A stretch of 64,000 bases of DNA from Manduca sexta (taxonomy: Eukaryota > Arthropoda > Insecta > Lepidoptera > Sphingidae): positions 8,043,116-8,107,115 of the forward strand of contig NC_051121.1 in the NCBI RefSeq assembly GCF_014839805.1. Direction: 5' to 3'. The number at the start of each line of letters is the position of its first letter. Positions within the stretch are counted from its first letter, which is position 1. The notes beneath the pieces are model-generated. The model was given only the letters and a program-made list of their open reading frames with translations. It did not search any database and was not told the origin of the DNA. The translations under genes and the position numbers were made by a program. This document shows, piece after piece, positions 11,547-24,800 of the stretch.

Positions 11547-13830
11547 AAGTACACCTATACGGGATCCTTGCAAAATACTAAGTCTACACTTTATTTTTGT
11601 TGACACCACTAAATTCTCAAATCTCTGCGGAGTTATTCCAGCCCCTCGCGACAGACGGCGCCGAACAGTCTCGACTTTGTGTCGCCGCCGCTCTCTCCGT
11701 TTGGTATAACTATAACATAGCAATTATGACTGACGATTGAGTATTTCTGACTCCTGAGCTCACTGAGATATTGCTAGTTGTGATTGGGTTAATGATGAGT
11801 AGGTACGTACGTGAATGGGTAAGGCTCATATTTTTAGCGCATTTTGTAAAATGTTTGTGTCCGAAGAGTTAGACTCCAAAAAAAAAAATAAAAAAAATAT
11901 AATAAATCTACTTTTTATAAAAATGAAATATACTTAGTACGTATAATTTTTTATTATGTCAAATTTTTTCATAAACATATTTCTAGTATTTATTTTTCCA
12001 CATTAAAATAAAAAATGTTCGACTTTTTCATTCCATACATTTTGTTGGTGTCCGCATACGCCCACTCCACACAAATCATTACACATATAATTTTTTATCA
12101 TTATGACTTTTTATTTTTCGTATATATCTTGTTCTATAGGATATTAACTACGAAAAAAAACGACAACAACTACAATTAATCACCCCGTATTGTTTATAAA
12201 TAAAATAAAATAAAATACTTTATTTATCACGTAGGCGAACAAAGTTGCACTTATGATACGTCAAAACAAAGAATAAGAATAATTATTATTTCTAAACAAC
12301 TATTAAAATCACTTATATAACTATGGAGATTTTAAATTAGGGATAAAGTTTATACAAAAGACTAGGTACAAACCGAAGTAACCAGCTCGGGCTGGCAAGT
12401 AGGGGGAAATAGAAGGATAACGCGTCGCGATCCTCACCGGTGAGGACATGAGCCCTAGCCTAGTTAACCTACCAGCCTTTCACTAGCTACCTAAGTGATG
12501 ACTACCCGAAGAAGAAAGGCAGAAAGAAACTCCGGGCTTTCTTTTTTGTCATCAATTGTTCAGTACTTCTTTTGTATTTTTTCCAAGTCTTTCTTGTACA
12601 TAGTCACAATAGTTATATAAGCTAATGCACGCACATCACCGTTACCATGGGATAAGATGAAATCCAATCGACTAAACCTGGAGCGGCATAAAATAAAATT
12701 AGCGATAGCAAATAAAAGAGAACATAGATTCATACTTAAATAACGGCGTACAGCGTGCATTAACAGCGTATATTAACAACTTAAGAGGTGTCCCAAATTT
12801 TATTCTCTTGTAACACGTCAGTTGTGTAACGCGATATTTCCTGGTCTTGTTTATAATCTACCATAAAGAATTAATTTAGTTGAAGTGACAATACTAGCTC
12901 ATCGTACTTGACACATTCCTGAACAATTCCGCCATCTTTTTTTCGTGTTAGTTGGAAGAACGTGTTGGAGCAGACTGTTTGTCGTTAAGAAAAGGTAAGA
13001 TTTATTCCTTGGAATTATCATTAATTAAATAGTTGTCCTGATTTTTTGTTTTAAATCATACACAACAATCATTTCTTTGTTAAACTATGACAGTTTTTGA
13101 AGGCTATATTTATTACTTTACATGTTATGATTTTTTTTAGGTTAGTTCGTGTTGTAAATTACATCCGTTGTGCGACAGAGTGACACAAATTGTGCGACGT
13201 ATTACAGCGGAAATTATAAAGGAAAGTGTAGAGACTAGATTGTAATATTTAAGAACAATACAATTTTTTATCACTACACAAACTGAATTTATTTTTCCAC
13301 AACATTTATAAAACATAATTTAAAAATAAGTCAGCTGAATCTGAAAATAAACAACTTAATAATACGTCATATATAATAAAAATATATACAAAAAATCATG
13401 TTTTTAATTTAATATTATTATTTATTTTATCAATTTATTATACACAAAATAATTCGAAAACTAAATATACATACTAAATACAAACATACATAAAAAATGA
13501 AATATATATACCACTCACTTATTTAAAATGCAAAATAAGCTCTGTCAGTGTTACTGTGTAAAAAGGTTTATAAATTCTGTTGTAACACATTATTTCAGTT
13601 GTGACACCTTCTGTTGTGATCTCCTGTATGCGATAGCGCTAAAAATATGAGCCTTACCCGAATAACAAAAATAAATTATTCTACATGATTATTTTGATCC
13701 CTATTTTATCAACTAAAGCCGATAGTTATAAAACGTACAATAACATGAGATGGTAATGAATAAAATATTTTTTTATTTTCTATAAGTAACATTTTTCTTT
13801 ATGTACTAAAACATGATTTGAGTTGTTGAA
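11547..13830. other. Unassigned sequence with one leader-exon-like site
   Basis: Mostly low-complexity AT sequence. 12925-12994 ends in aaaag|gtaaga (a strong donor) after a ccatctttttttcg tract; no coding exon was found to join it. Related gtgtaacacgtcagttgtg-like motifs recur at 12812 and 13555-13620. Confidence 0.35.
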
Positions 13831-13990
13831 TACTAGCTTTTGCCTGCGACGCCGCGCGCATGATCGCGTATTTTTCGGGATAAAAAGTCCAGCACTCGGG
13901 AGTATTGTAACTGCCTATTAGTGAAAAAAATTCAAAGTCGGTTTAGTAGTACCTGAGATAAGCACGTTCAAACAAATGAAAAAACTCTAC
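13831..13990 (+). repeat. Repeat family E
   Basis: tactagcttttgcctgcgac and gggataaaaagtccagcac, then gtcggtttagtagtacctga. Confidence 0.55.
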
Positions 13991-15734
13991 AGCTTCATAC
14001 AATAGTGTGATTTTTTAATTTAAATTGAGATCAAATTGATCGGCGGCCAATTTACATTTCAAGTCACTTGGAATATAATAAAATATGAAACATAAATGCA
14101 AGCTAATGGCATAATATAAAATATAAGATACAGTAATCAATCCAAGTAAACAATATTAATCAAGAAACAATTAATTTTAATTGCCTTGCGTAAGTATGAA
14201 TTAGACAACTCATTTATTCATAGTTGCCATAAAATAATCCCATTACATTACAGCACGGCGCCTTGTATGCTAATGTAAGTGAACCCAGGGTTAGAAGTAT
14301 TGTCTGAGAATGTTGTTAATACCAGTACTAAATACAGTGGTTAATGCTGTTTAGTAATATGAATTTATATTGTTTATAACACGTTTGTATTCTTAGCGCC
14401 ATTATAATAGATGCAACTCAATTTCGCTCTGAATTGCGATATCTTTTTTTTATCTTTATTTAATGTATAGGCTAAGAGGCTTTTAATCCACAAAATTATG
14501 CCAGCCTCAATGTATCCAAAAATAATTTAACAGAAAAAGAAACATTTTATGTCCTTTTAAGTTTACTTAGAAATTTGTAGATGTTTATACCATTTTCGCT
14601 GTAAGGTATAGCCAAGATTGTTTCGACCATACCCAATTCTAAAATATTAACTTTTAAATCCTTTATTACTGTTTCTCTTTCTGTTTGGTATTGGACACAT
14701 TCCAATAACTAGTAGTAAACATCTTCTACAGATCAAGTGCTATATCAAATTAAAGTTAGCATCTTAAGATCGTCGCTATTTAATAACTAGTTATATCAAC
14801 AACATCTCAAATATCTTAAGTCACAATATGTGACGGAGTTTGACAGCTGAGTCTTGTTTATTTAACAGCGGGGACTCAGCTGAAAACAAGATCTTGAATA
14901 ACAGCTTAAGTTTGATTTAATAAATAGTTTAATACGTTAAATGTCTACTTAAAATCCTACTTAAATGTGAGTTTTATTTATTAATACGCGCTTAGTGAAT
15001 GTTAAATAAAGTATTTTCTTTCAACAGACACGAAAAAGTGATTCCACTGTAGGGTGCAGTCCGGTCCAGATAAAGTGTTCAATCAGAAATGTAGGTAATA
15101 ATGTCATGGGACCAATTCCGCCTTCGAGAGCGTATCAATTTTGTAGGGAAAAAGAGGATATTTGTCAATTTTACCTATACGACTATCAAACATGTTCTAA
15201 GATTAGAAAACTCGTTATTGCAAAAAGACGGATATGCCTTCGTATTTTTAAACAACTGTGTCGCTTTCGACGGAGCGAGAGGGTATCTATTGTCATATAG
15301 TGGTATAAGAAACTCCCAGTGTCTGAACTATACTTTCAGTCTATTCTCTTAGAAATAACTTTAAAGTTACAAACATATTCACACCGAGAAACAAGCTTTG
15401 TCTTACAACAGTAACTTTAACTTCACCGGTTAGTGTTTGTGTGAAGGATTTTGTTTCTTATTGTGAAGGCATGAAGGGATGATGTTCTACGTAACGGTTC
15501 CGAGTTTACGATTTCGCAAATGTGTTTTTCACGACGTTCTCCTTTGTTAGAAAAAGTTATGTTTAATGAGCCATTCGTTACGTTCGCTGCCATTTTTATT
15601 GCGTTTTGAATGTAAAAATATATTACTTGGCATATTTTATAGCATCTAGGAATAGTTATTAAAATATTTAATATGTATGAAAATGTCAACAAGTATACTA
15701 TGATAGGTAATTAAATAATATCTACAATAAATTT
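13991..15734. other. Unassigned AT-rich sequence
   Basis: An inverted match links 14455-14520 (ggcttttaatccacaaaatt) with 5795-5855 (taatcttgtagattaaaagc), a small dispersed repeat. The open frame at 15101 (83 codons) has no recognised product. Confidence 0.4.
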
Positions 15735-15850
15735 CAGGGGAAACAAATCTAAAAGCCATTGCAGAGTATAAAAATAAATGCAAAAAATGAGGAAATATAA
15801 TTTTGTAGTGATTCTTCATTGAACCGATTGGTACTACAAAACTTGAGACA
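15735..15850 (+). repeat. Dispersed repeat family K, copy 1
   Basis: gaaacaaatctaaaagccat and ttttgtagtgattcttcatt, matched at 55856-55985. Confidence 0.6.
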
Positions 15851-16101
15851 TTTTCTTGGGACAATAAAATCTGCTCCCTGGCACCGAAACCAGTACCGCC
15901 GTGCCGCCAGACTGTCTGGCGCCGCGTTTCCATCCAGTCTGCCTCCATTTCGTACCACATTTCTCTTTGTTTGATATATTAAAATCACTATTATGTCCTT
16001 GTGTATTGTTTAAGTTAATGTAATTCGAGCAGCCGATTATCCTTGCATGCACTGTTATAATCCGGTTTGAAGGATATTGTAACCGACATAATTATTGGGA
16101 A

Positions 16102-16388
16102 CTAGCTGACCCGACAGACGTTGTCCCGTCTTAACTATGAATTTGCAGCGCGCATTCTGTCAATCGCTGACAGTTATTTCAAACAATTGAAAGTTATATA
16201 AAATTTATATTTTCGTTAAGTTTTCTTAAATTTTCTAATTTTCCGTGCAATTTTTTGAATTTTTTCTTTCATAAGTACTTTCTCCTGACAATAACAAACA
16301 CGACAGAAAAAATGGTGAAATCGGTCGAGTTTTCACGGGTGATGGCGTGACCAAATGAAATACGGATTCATTTTTATATATATAGATT
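16102..16388 (+). repeat. Repeat family F, copy 1
   Basis: actagctgacccgacagacg, tcaatcgctgacagttatt, ttccgtgcaattttttgaat, ggcgtgaccaaatgaaatac, and a tatatatatagatta end. About 290 bp; a second copy at 46453 in the same orientation. Confidence 0.8.
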
Positions 16389-16870
16389 ATGAGACTTAAC
16401 ATCTACGGGGTGACGAGTAGTGAAGTGTTTTCGTCATCCAAGGATCTGTATGATGTCGGTACTGTACATGGTCTTACCTGACGAACGACAAGCTCTTAGA
16501 AATAAATAATGTAATCAATCATAAAATGTGATATCTGTACATTTACAATATGTTGTATAATATATGGCCTTCTTGAGATATTTTAAGATTTTTCTAATAT
16601 TAAAATTCTCTAGGTATGTTTTGATTGTAATTAAATAACATTACAGGATATTTATATTATATATAGATATTATATATCACGGTATAACCTGGACTCCTAT
16701 CTAGACTCACGTATAAGTAGATTGAGGGTCAAACCAACCGGCAACGCTCATAATTAAACCTGATAAAATAATAATTTAAACCAAATTTTTATATCATAAA
16801 CCAAATTTAAATATTCCAAATCTATCCTTAAAAAGTAATTTACGTCATGCATGCTTAAGCAGCAATATCT

Positions 16871-17038
16871 ATACTAATATAAAAAGCTGATGGGTTTGTT
16901 TGAATGCACTACTCTCAGGAACCACCATTTTTTTTTTCTGTAATATGAACATTAATTCTCAGTGGTATAGGCTACATTCAAAATATTATACCGGAAAAAC
17001 TATTTCACGCGAGCGCAGGAGCAGGCAAAAGCTAGTAA
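16871..17038 (-). repeat. Repeat family E, minus strand
   Basis: Ends in tttcacgcgagcgcaggagc and gcaaaagctagta, the reverse of the family start; the other end is gggtttgtttgaatgcacta. Confidence 0.55.
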
Positions 17039-17818
17039 TATAATAAAAAACAATGAAATATTTTCAAATTAATTTACAGCTATAAAAACGCACCCCACAT
17101 ATACAACAGTATACAATCAACACTTAATAATGGATTCAAACAGGCTACCTCGTTTGTCGGTAGATATTATCAGCTCGCTCGCACAACGTAACGACTGGAG
17201 ATTGCCCTGCACCGCCCCCTGGCTGAAGGCAGGTTATCCAGTGTGAATCAGGCATTAGCTTCTAATTTCAGTGAGTGCTTTCCCCGCCGCGGTGTATAAC
17301 AGTGATTGCAACGTTTTGAATATTATTTTTAGGATTTATTTGAAAATTATGGAAAAAATATTCTAATACATAAAGTCTAATTAATATAAAGGTGTCTCGA
17401 GAGTTATAAAATTGTATCAGATCTTCATAGGCCTATGTGATAGATCATGGGAACACTTACATTGATTAATTTGTTTGCATTAAAAGAACATATAAACCGC
17501 TAAATGAATTTAAATGGCATTTGTTATAATAGACTGTGTTAAATTAACATTTTTAAATTAGAATCCAGGTTAACGGCACGCGAGATTTTTATTCCTCGAA
17601 CTTTAACGCGAACATCTTTAAGATCTTACAAACAACAGGCCGTCGTATTTTTAACAAAAACCACCCCAACATCAAAAGCCACTCAATTTAACTGAGGCGT
17701 ACAATCAGAACCACTTCCAACATTTATTAATGGATTCAAATGATAGACGAAGCGGAGTGCTAACGATTGAAGATCTGGCACGCCGTGTAAAATTGCCTTA
17801 CTTCACACTAACATTATA

Positions 17819-18139
17819 GCGGCGATAGCCTAGTTGGTTGTGGAACGGACTGCCGAGACGAATGTCCGCAGGTTCAAATCCCAAGAGCACACACCTTTGA
17901 CTTTTCAAAAAAAATTATGTGTGTATTCTTTGTGAATTATCGCTTGCTTTAACATCAGGAAAACATCGTGAGGAAATGCATACCTGAGAAATTCTCTATA
18001 GGAATTTCAAGGGTGTGTGAAGTCTACCAACCCGCACCAGGCCAGCGTGGCGGACTAAAGCCTAATCCCTCTCAGTAGTGGAGGAGGCCCGTGCCCAATA
18101 GAGGGACGGTATATAATAGAGGGCTGATGATGATGATGA
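17819..18139 (+). mobile_element. SINE family A, full copy with (TGA)n tail
   Basis: The best preserved copy: gcggcgatagcctagttgg head, aggttcaaatccc B box, body to gaggaggcccgtgcc, then a gctgatgatgatgatgac tail. Confidence 0.85.
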
Positions 18140-18696
18140 CACTAACATTGCCTTATAATATTAGCTTGTCGCGACTTCGGACGCGTGAAACTATTGCTAG
18201 GTTAAAATGGTATCTATAGCATTCAGATATACTGTAGCTTCATATTTATTTAACGCGGTGAGCAATTTGAAGAACCTAGTCTAAAATTAGGTAGAAATAA
18301 TTGGATTCTAGTAAAATAGAAGATGAAACATGAACTGCTCCCCAATTTCGCAGGAACTTCCTCAAGCAGCTAGACAGTCATAACTATTCAGCATTGTTAA
18401 TTGATTTATTATACTCTAATTGCACAATAATGGAAACTATCCCTGCTAAATTGGCAGTCTACTTGCAACAGAATCTATAATCCATAGACATTGATTATAT
18501 TTAAATAATAAATGAATAATTAAGCTGTATAGTGGACAGTTCGAACAGGTGAGATGCTTCATTTAATTTTAATGCCTGCTATACGTTTGGGGGCAGAGAA
18601 CCGCTAGTACGAAACAGATTTTCGTAAGTAGAAATATCTATGATAAAACTCTACAGTTTAAAGTAAATAGTGTGTCAATAAAACATTTACTGCTTG

Positions 18697-18962
18697 ACTG
18701 CCTCCTGCCTCAGTGGCGTAGTTGTACTGCATGCGCGGTACGACAGCGCTCTAAGGTCTTGGGTTCGAATCCGGGTCGGGCAAAATGATATTTGGAATTT
18801 TCTGCTCTGCATCAGTCCGGAGACTGGAATTTGTGTCCGATATGGTTATATGCTCGCCTCCTATCACATCATCGGACGGAACACACTTTATGAAAAGTGG
18901 GTGCCCTAGTTGCGCCTCTGCATACCCCGTCAGGGATAAATACGTGATGTTGTGTGTACAAC
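18697..18962 (+). mobile_element. SINE family B, full copy
   Basis: Head cctgcctcagtggcgtagtt, B box gggttcgaatccggg, then gggcaaaatgatatttgg, the ctatcacatcatcggacgg body and a tgtgtgtac end. tRNA-derived; the extra head sequence and lack of a fold argue against a working tRNA. Confidence 0.8.
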
Positions 18963-19202
18963 ATTTACAAAATATAAGTAATTACTTCTAGTCCCCTTTT
19001 GTTGTAAATTAGTTAGGGTAATTAGTAATAATTTATGCAGCCTGATATAAAGTAAATGATTTCGCATTAGGGTTTTTTATCTCAAGAACGCTTCCAAACG
19101 CTACGAATTATGGAAGGAAATTACTTTATCTTGTCGCTCGCAGAAATTTGTTAAAGATAAACTGAATATCTTCTAAATTACTTAATAATGTAATGTTCTT
19201 CA

Positions 19203-19322
19203 AACCGGTACACAACACTGCTGCTTGGCAGCAGAAATAAACATTGCGATGGTACCTACCCAGGCGGACTCTCACATATGAGAGACCTACCACCATTTTA
19301 TATCTGATTAGAATGGTATATA
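19203..19322 (-). repeat. Repeat family G, 5' part
   Basis: aaccggtacacaacactgct, gctgcttggcagcagaaata, and gactctcacatatgagagac in reverse order of the 45918 copy. Confidence 0.65.
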
Positions 19323-19689
19323 ATAAGTGTATGAAATATTGTAACAACTGCTGATAAACCGATAAATAAAAAAATATTGATCCAGTTTTCACATGTAACT
19401 TAAACATGTATTTAAAAAGTGTTATCTATCGATTAGTATTAATGACCTAAATTGTAAGTAGGACTAAAGACCCAAAATGAACAGCCAACGGTCAATTCAG
19501 TTAAAAGGTTTAAAACTTCTAAATGTCCGTGAACTTTTACCAAAGACAAATACAAAGCGCTAATCGTCGCCTAACATGCAATCACAATGTCACAATGTTC
19601 CAAGCTCCTTAAATAAAGATTAAAAAAAAATAAAAAAAAATGTCACAATGTTGTTTGTATTTTGAGAGGAATTTTATATTAAAACTATT

Positions 19690-19840
19690 TGGATTTCTTC
19701 GAATCCCGAGACAGGCTGATATTAAGTTTTTTGGTATATAAACCCGGGTCTGCTCCGATATAGCGATATGCTCGCCCCTATCACATCATGGGACTGAACA
19801 ACACGATGAAAAGTAGGTGTAAAAGTTATACCACTGCCCA
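19690..19840 (+). mobile_element. SINE family B, internal fragment
   Basis: B box remnant ttcgaatcccgagacagg, then a shortened body with gatatgctcgcccctatcac and atgaaaagtaggtg. Confidence 0.6.
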
Positions 19841-20197
19841 TCTTTTCAAGGTAAAAGGCACATACGTATGTGCCTTTGTAATATCTGGTCTATATTATAT
19901 GAATGGTAACATTGAAGACAGTTATTGAATGAATGGTCATGTCAATAGGATAGAGAAATCTTTAATTCTGGTTTCTTGATGGTATCACTACCGCTTAAAA
20001 GATTTTCTCCTTTTAAGGGCAGATGGAAATATAGCGCGAGGTTTAGATTAACAAGAAGTCGATTTTCGCAAGTTATTTTTAACATGCAGTCACAGCATCC
20101 TGAGGTAGCTCACATCCTGAGGGAGGTGAGCTACGGATCAAATAGCGGACATCCCTTCCAACACCCCACTAGTAAAACACAGGAACATTTACAACTA

Positions 20198-20269
20198 TAA
20201 TAATATCAGCCCTGTGTTATATACTGTTCCACTGTTGGGCACGGGCCTCCTCTACTACTGAGAGGGATA
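20198..20269 (-). mobile_element. SINE family A, 3' fragment
   Basis: Only the tail half (taatatcagccctgtgtta to tctactactgagagggat), 5'-truncated. Confidence 0.7.
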
Positions 20270-20779
20270 CAACTGTAAACTAGTAACAAATTAAAAAAGA
20301 TTGTATGTGTTTACTAATTTATTGCTACTTTTCTCATTACAACAAAATAAAACACGCCAAGCTAATTTCTGCAAACTTGCAGCAAGTTACATGTGTATAG
20401 AACTATAAAATTATTGCCACTAGTGTAAACGCATCGAGAACTTCTTGCAATATTTTGTTGCAAGAACTTGTTAGTCTAAACTTATTTGCCAGCTATGTTA
20501 AGTTAGTAACAAGTTAACCTATTGACGTATAATGGGCAGATAAAACTCAATTTAACCTCATTTAAATGAAAAACGTAACACATAACACTGTTGTTTATAC
20601 AATTTTTCTTGTATCAGGCCTTGTTTTGTCAAGCCCTCGCTATCTCTCGCGGCTGTTTTAATTAATTTAATACATTCACATGTATGAAGTCATTGTAAAC
20701 AGTATGTACGTGCATCAATTATTTATATAATTATAATACATACTAATCAAAATGCTGGCCGCGCGGTAATGACAACTTG

Positions 20780-21001
20780 ATTTACGTGGTAGATAGACGT
20801 GGACAGTACGGAGTGATTATTCTCAAGTAAATCAGAGAATCGTTCACATATTGTGATTGTGTTTTTAAGGTGGATAGTGTTTTTAACATTTAAAAAATAT
20901 ATTTAAAGCAAAATTACAGTTGAACGTGAAATCCGGACTTTCCACTTACGTGTCGCATGAGATCTTAAATTGAGTATCAGGAATTACAACAGTGGCCAAA
21001 G
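20780..21001 (+). other. Possible 5' untranslated exon of the CA-related gene
   Basis: The start-codon exon has a splice acceptor at 21763-21764, 32 bases before its ATG, so a leader exon should lie upstream. The nearest good candidate ends in ggccaaag|gtaata, with the donor at 21002, which would give a 763 bp intron. The upstream limit is a guess and no clear TATA box is seen. Transcript data could place the true leader elsewhere, including outside the window. Confidence 0.3.
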
Positions 21002-21764
21002 GTAATATTTTGCGAAAGAAAACCCGATACAACATATAAATACTAATTTCCATAAATGCGGTCTGCAAAACGTTCTAATGATAATGAGATTCTAAATAAA
21101 TTCTATATAGATGCCGGCGGGAATCGGGTTGGACCATTCGCCATTAAATTTAAGGTATTTTTCGAACTGCATAATGCTTATAAGCCTATGGAAAATTATG
21201 AGACATAACATCAAATGTGTCAGAACGAGGAACTTTCTCGTTTGCAGAACTTAGTAAATCAAAGTTGTATAACATTAATAGAATTAGGCAACTGGATTCG
21301 TTGATTACTTACTCGTTTCTCCTTTAGATGTATAAAAAATAACTACCACATGAAATACTTTATAATTGTGTATACTCATAAAGGCCAACAATAGCCAAGT
21401 GAATTGCACATCTCCTTACTAATATATATTATCTACTTCATACTAATATCGTAGACGTGAAAATTTGTGACGAACTTCGGATGATAGAAGTAAACCCTCA
21501 ATATTTTATTCAAGAAATGGATCATGTCGTAAATTAATATATTAATCTTTGCATGAAATCACAATAAGATCAAGGGACCCTATTATGTCTACGGGGGCAA
21601 ATCCGTCTTTATGCAATTAATTATTCTAATTGAATGACAGCTTTAATATTCTGTTATTTAAAAGAATATCCAACTCTAATCTTATACTACTATTATTAAA
21701 TATTATATTAAATATTTTACCTTAGGACCTAATTGAAAATGTTTACATTATAATATTGTTTCAG

Positions 21765-21848
21765 GGTAGGCCGATGCGTCTACACCGGGGTCTAAAATGC
21801 ACCAATGCTCGCTGTTTATACTAACACTGCTGTGCGCCTCGGTAAAAG
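21765..21848 (+). CDS. CA-related exon 1: leader end and signal peptide
   Basis: Acceptor tttcag at 21759-21764, ATG at 21797. It encodes MHQCSLFILTLLCASVKG, a classical short signal peptide with a hydrophobic core at residues 5-13. The tempting donor at 21842 (gtaaaa) would leave phase 0 and put exon 2 out of frame. The donor at 21849 (gttggt, a poor match) leaves one base and restores the frame into SWEEWW. The start is secure; the exact 3' edge is less so. Confidence 0.75.
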
Positions 21849-24800
21849 GTTGGTTTAGCTTTTATTGGCCGTTGTAAAGTGTGCACGCGGGCTGTTTACC
21901 GCCCGCATACAACCCGTTTTATGAAACAATTTTTAAATAAAAATGTCTGATAAATAATGGCTTTAATGTTAATTATAATGACATGATACCTATTTGGTCT
22001 ATATTAGTGTAAATTAATGTAATTGGTGGGCTAAAAATAAACTGCAAAAAACGTGATCTAATTGCCAAATTTATCGTTTAAGGTTAATTGTGTTTTTAAA
22101 CGATAACCTCTGATATAAATGTATTTATGTCAAAGTTATTATACAAACCATTTTTAATAGCATAATTATATGTTATATATAAAATGCGTAATGTACGCCA
22201 TGTTTTTGTCATTAAATGACAGATACTATAATTATACTTTCTTACAGATATCTCAGGTAGCTGGGAAGAATGGTGGACGTACGATGGCATATCAGGTAAA
22301 ACGTTTTTTTATTAATGACTTTTCCATTTTACAAAAAAGAAATAAACTACTAAAGTTAAGATAACATATTGTAGAAATATGAGGTTTAATATTTTGTCTA
22401 TATGTTTTATAAATTTCGAGTACATAGCTTCTAAAGAAGGGGTAACGCACCGTTTTGCTGGGGTACAGTCAAAATGTCATGCGATTCTTCGGCCCGTGCT
22501 AATAAGAGAGAAAGATTTATTAAGAGAAAAACGTAACAGGAAGATATTTAGAGAGAAACGTAACAATAAAAAACTACATTATAATATTGTTTATTTATCT
22601 AATTATAGTTAAATATATAATGAGCTTTAACGCCGATACCCACACTAAGTTGTGCCTGCCGTATAACATCGTTTTTGTATTTAAATATTTCAATATAACC
22701 TAAATAATTATTATTCTGAATAGTGTATTATATTATAGCGTTTTTGTGTCTAATTAACAATAATATAACTATCTTACCTAACTTATATCATAAATGCGAA
22801 ATTTTGAGAAAATTTACGATTAAAAACTTATTAAAATTAAAGGCAGAAATCACAAAAAAGAAATTTAGCACACGAATAAAAAGCATCCTATGACTACTTT
22901 TAATCCTGGTAAATTGTTTCCATAGGACGTTTAAGTATTTAATCTGATTTTTTAAATATTTATCGTATGAACAGCTTTTATGAATTAGGAACTGGTAGCT
23001 GGGAAGGATTTACACAGATGAAGCCGTAAGCAACATCTAGTACAAAAATATATAATATTATACTATATTACTCCAGTTTCTAGTTCGGGGACAGTAGCAC
23101 ATCGAGTAATGACCCGGCGAGGATCATTAAGATGCTATCATCGGACATTACCCGGTGCCGTTGTGTGTAACTGAATGAGGAACGCTTTCATGATCACCAA
23201 CGCTTGATTACATTATAGTTTATATATGTGAAGATTATTGTGAGACATTTGCATGACTGTAAATAAGGATTGCTGCGGATGAGAATTACTCCTTGCCACA
23301 AATAAAGTTTATTTCCCAACACATATATATATATGTACTAAACTACTACTATAATATCAGTGAGAAATGATTCTAATTGTTATAAAATGACCTATAGAAT
23401 TCCTTACCGAAGTTACATTTACACCACGTCATCTGTAAATGTCAACCAATTTACATAAGCTCACCTTTTCGAAGGAGTAAGTATAGGGGAATAGGACACA
23501 ACAGGTTTCTTAATCCTATTTCTGTCCCAGGATATGATCTGGACTCAACACTTTTGTAACAATACTTACAATATGAAACAACTTCAATTTTCTGAAAACG
23601 ATTTTTTTTATTGCTCCTTCTAGGAATTCTACCCAAGAAATCACTACCTCTTTTTCCGTGGATTTTATCTCTTTCCAACGAAGAATCGACATATACTTTT
23701 TTAACCCATATTGGCCAATAAATTTGTCTTAATTTTTATATACGACCAAGGTGAACCTTCAAAGAATCTAATTGCAAGAAAATCATATTAAAAACTCACA
23801 ATTATTCTCCCGAAAACAGTGTTAATATTACCTTGAAATTGAGCCTGGCGCACAATCAAAATCCACTGCCCCTAAAGCAGAGAAACATCACCCGAAATAC
23901 CATCAATAAATTTACATTATATGTACGTTATAATCCTGTTCCTGAGGTTATTTTTAAACAAACCTTTGTATATCGGACAATACTGACTTTATTTATTATT
24001 AGGACAACTAACAAAACTTACACCATACATACCTATCTGTTATATGAAACAATAACTAATTGTTGCTGTGCTGTTTTACTTACAGCCTGTCACCGCATCA
24101 ACATATTAAACAACAAACAAATGACTGCACCATAAGTGCGATACGTTCTAAAATACTGAATATAAAACTTTATTTAGGCTTCAACAAGCTAATTTAGCAT
24201 TTTCTTTTTAAAGATAGAAAGTCATTAAATATGTCAATACTCTAACCCCCTTATTCATAGACGTTATTTATGTATAGCTAGCTTTGTTTATCTGACAGCT
24301 TGCTATTTGTTCACCTTTGTTTATCTGACAGCCAATTAGATTAAAGTTGTATCTCAATATTAGCCAATCACAACAGCCCTATGTCTACGCACTGCGAAGA
24401 CTGCCATGCCGTCAGCACTGAAAAACAGACTTGTTATCACAGGAATATTCCGTCCTTAGATAAAAAACGTCTATGAATAAGAGGGTAAGATTTTTCAACA
24501 ATTCGGTTTTATAATTTGGAATATAAAATAACTAAACACGCATAATCCCCAGTAATGATATTCGTTAGTGTCTGGCCCGTACACTACACATTACGCTCGG
24601 CTCAGTACACAGTGACGACCAAATTTTGCGGTGTCCCGAATTTCCATTGAATGCGATATCGCTCTATGTAGCTGAATACTGTTTTCCGTTCCACTAACGC
24701 TGTGATCTCAGAATTTAGTGAATTTAGTTAATGTCAACGTTATCCCTTAGCTTTATTCGTATGCAGTGATTTGAAGTGTGATCAGTTAGGGAAGCTTTTG

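Noticed and set aside
18697..18780. A working tRNA gene at the B-box-like ggttcgaatcc
   Set aside because: Part of a repeated SINE with family body and tail; no proper acceptor stem was seen. The same holds for 43450, 55168, 17819 and 6996.
22170..22364. 64-codon frame covering CA-related exon 2
   Set aside because: It is a different frame from the one that joins exons 1 and 3.
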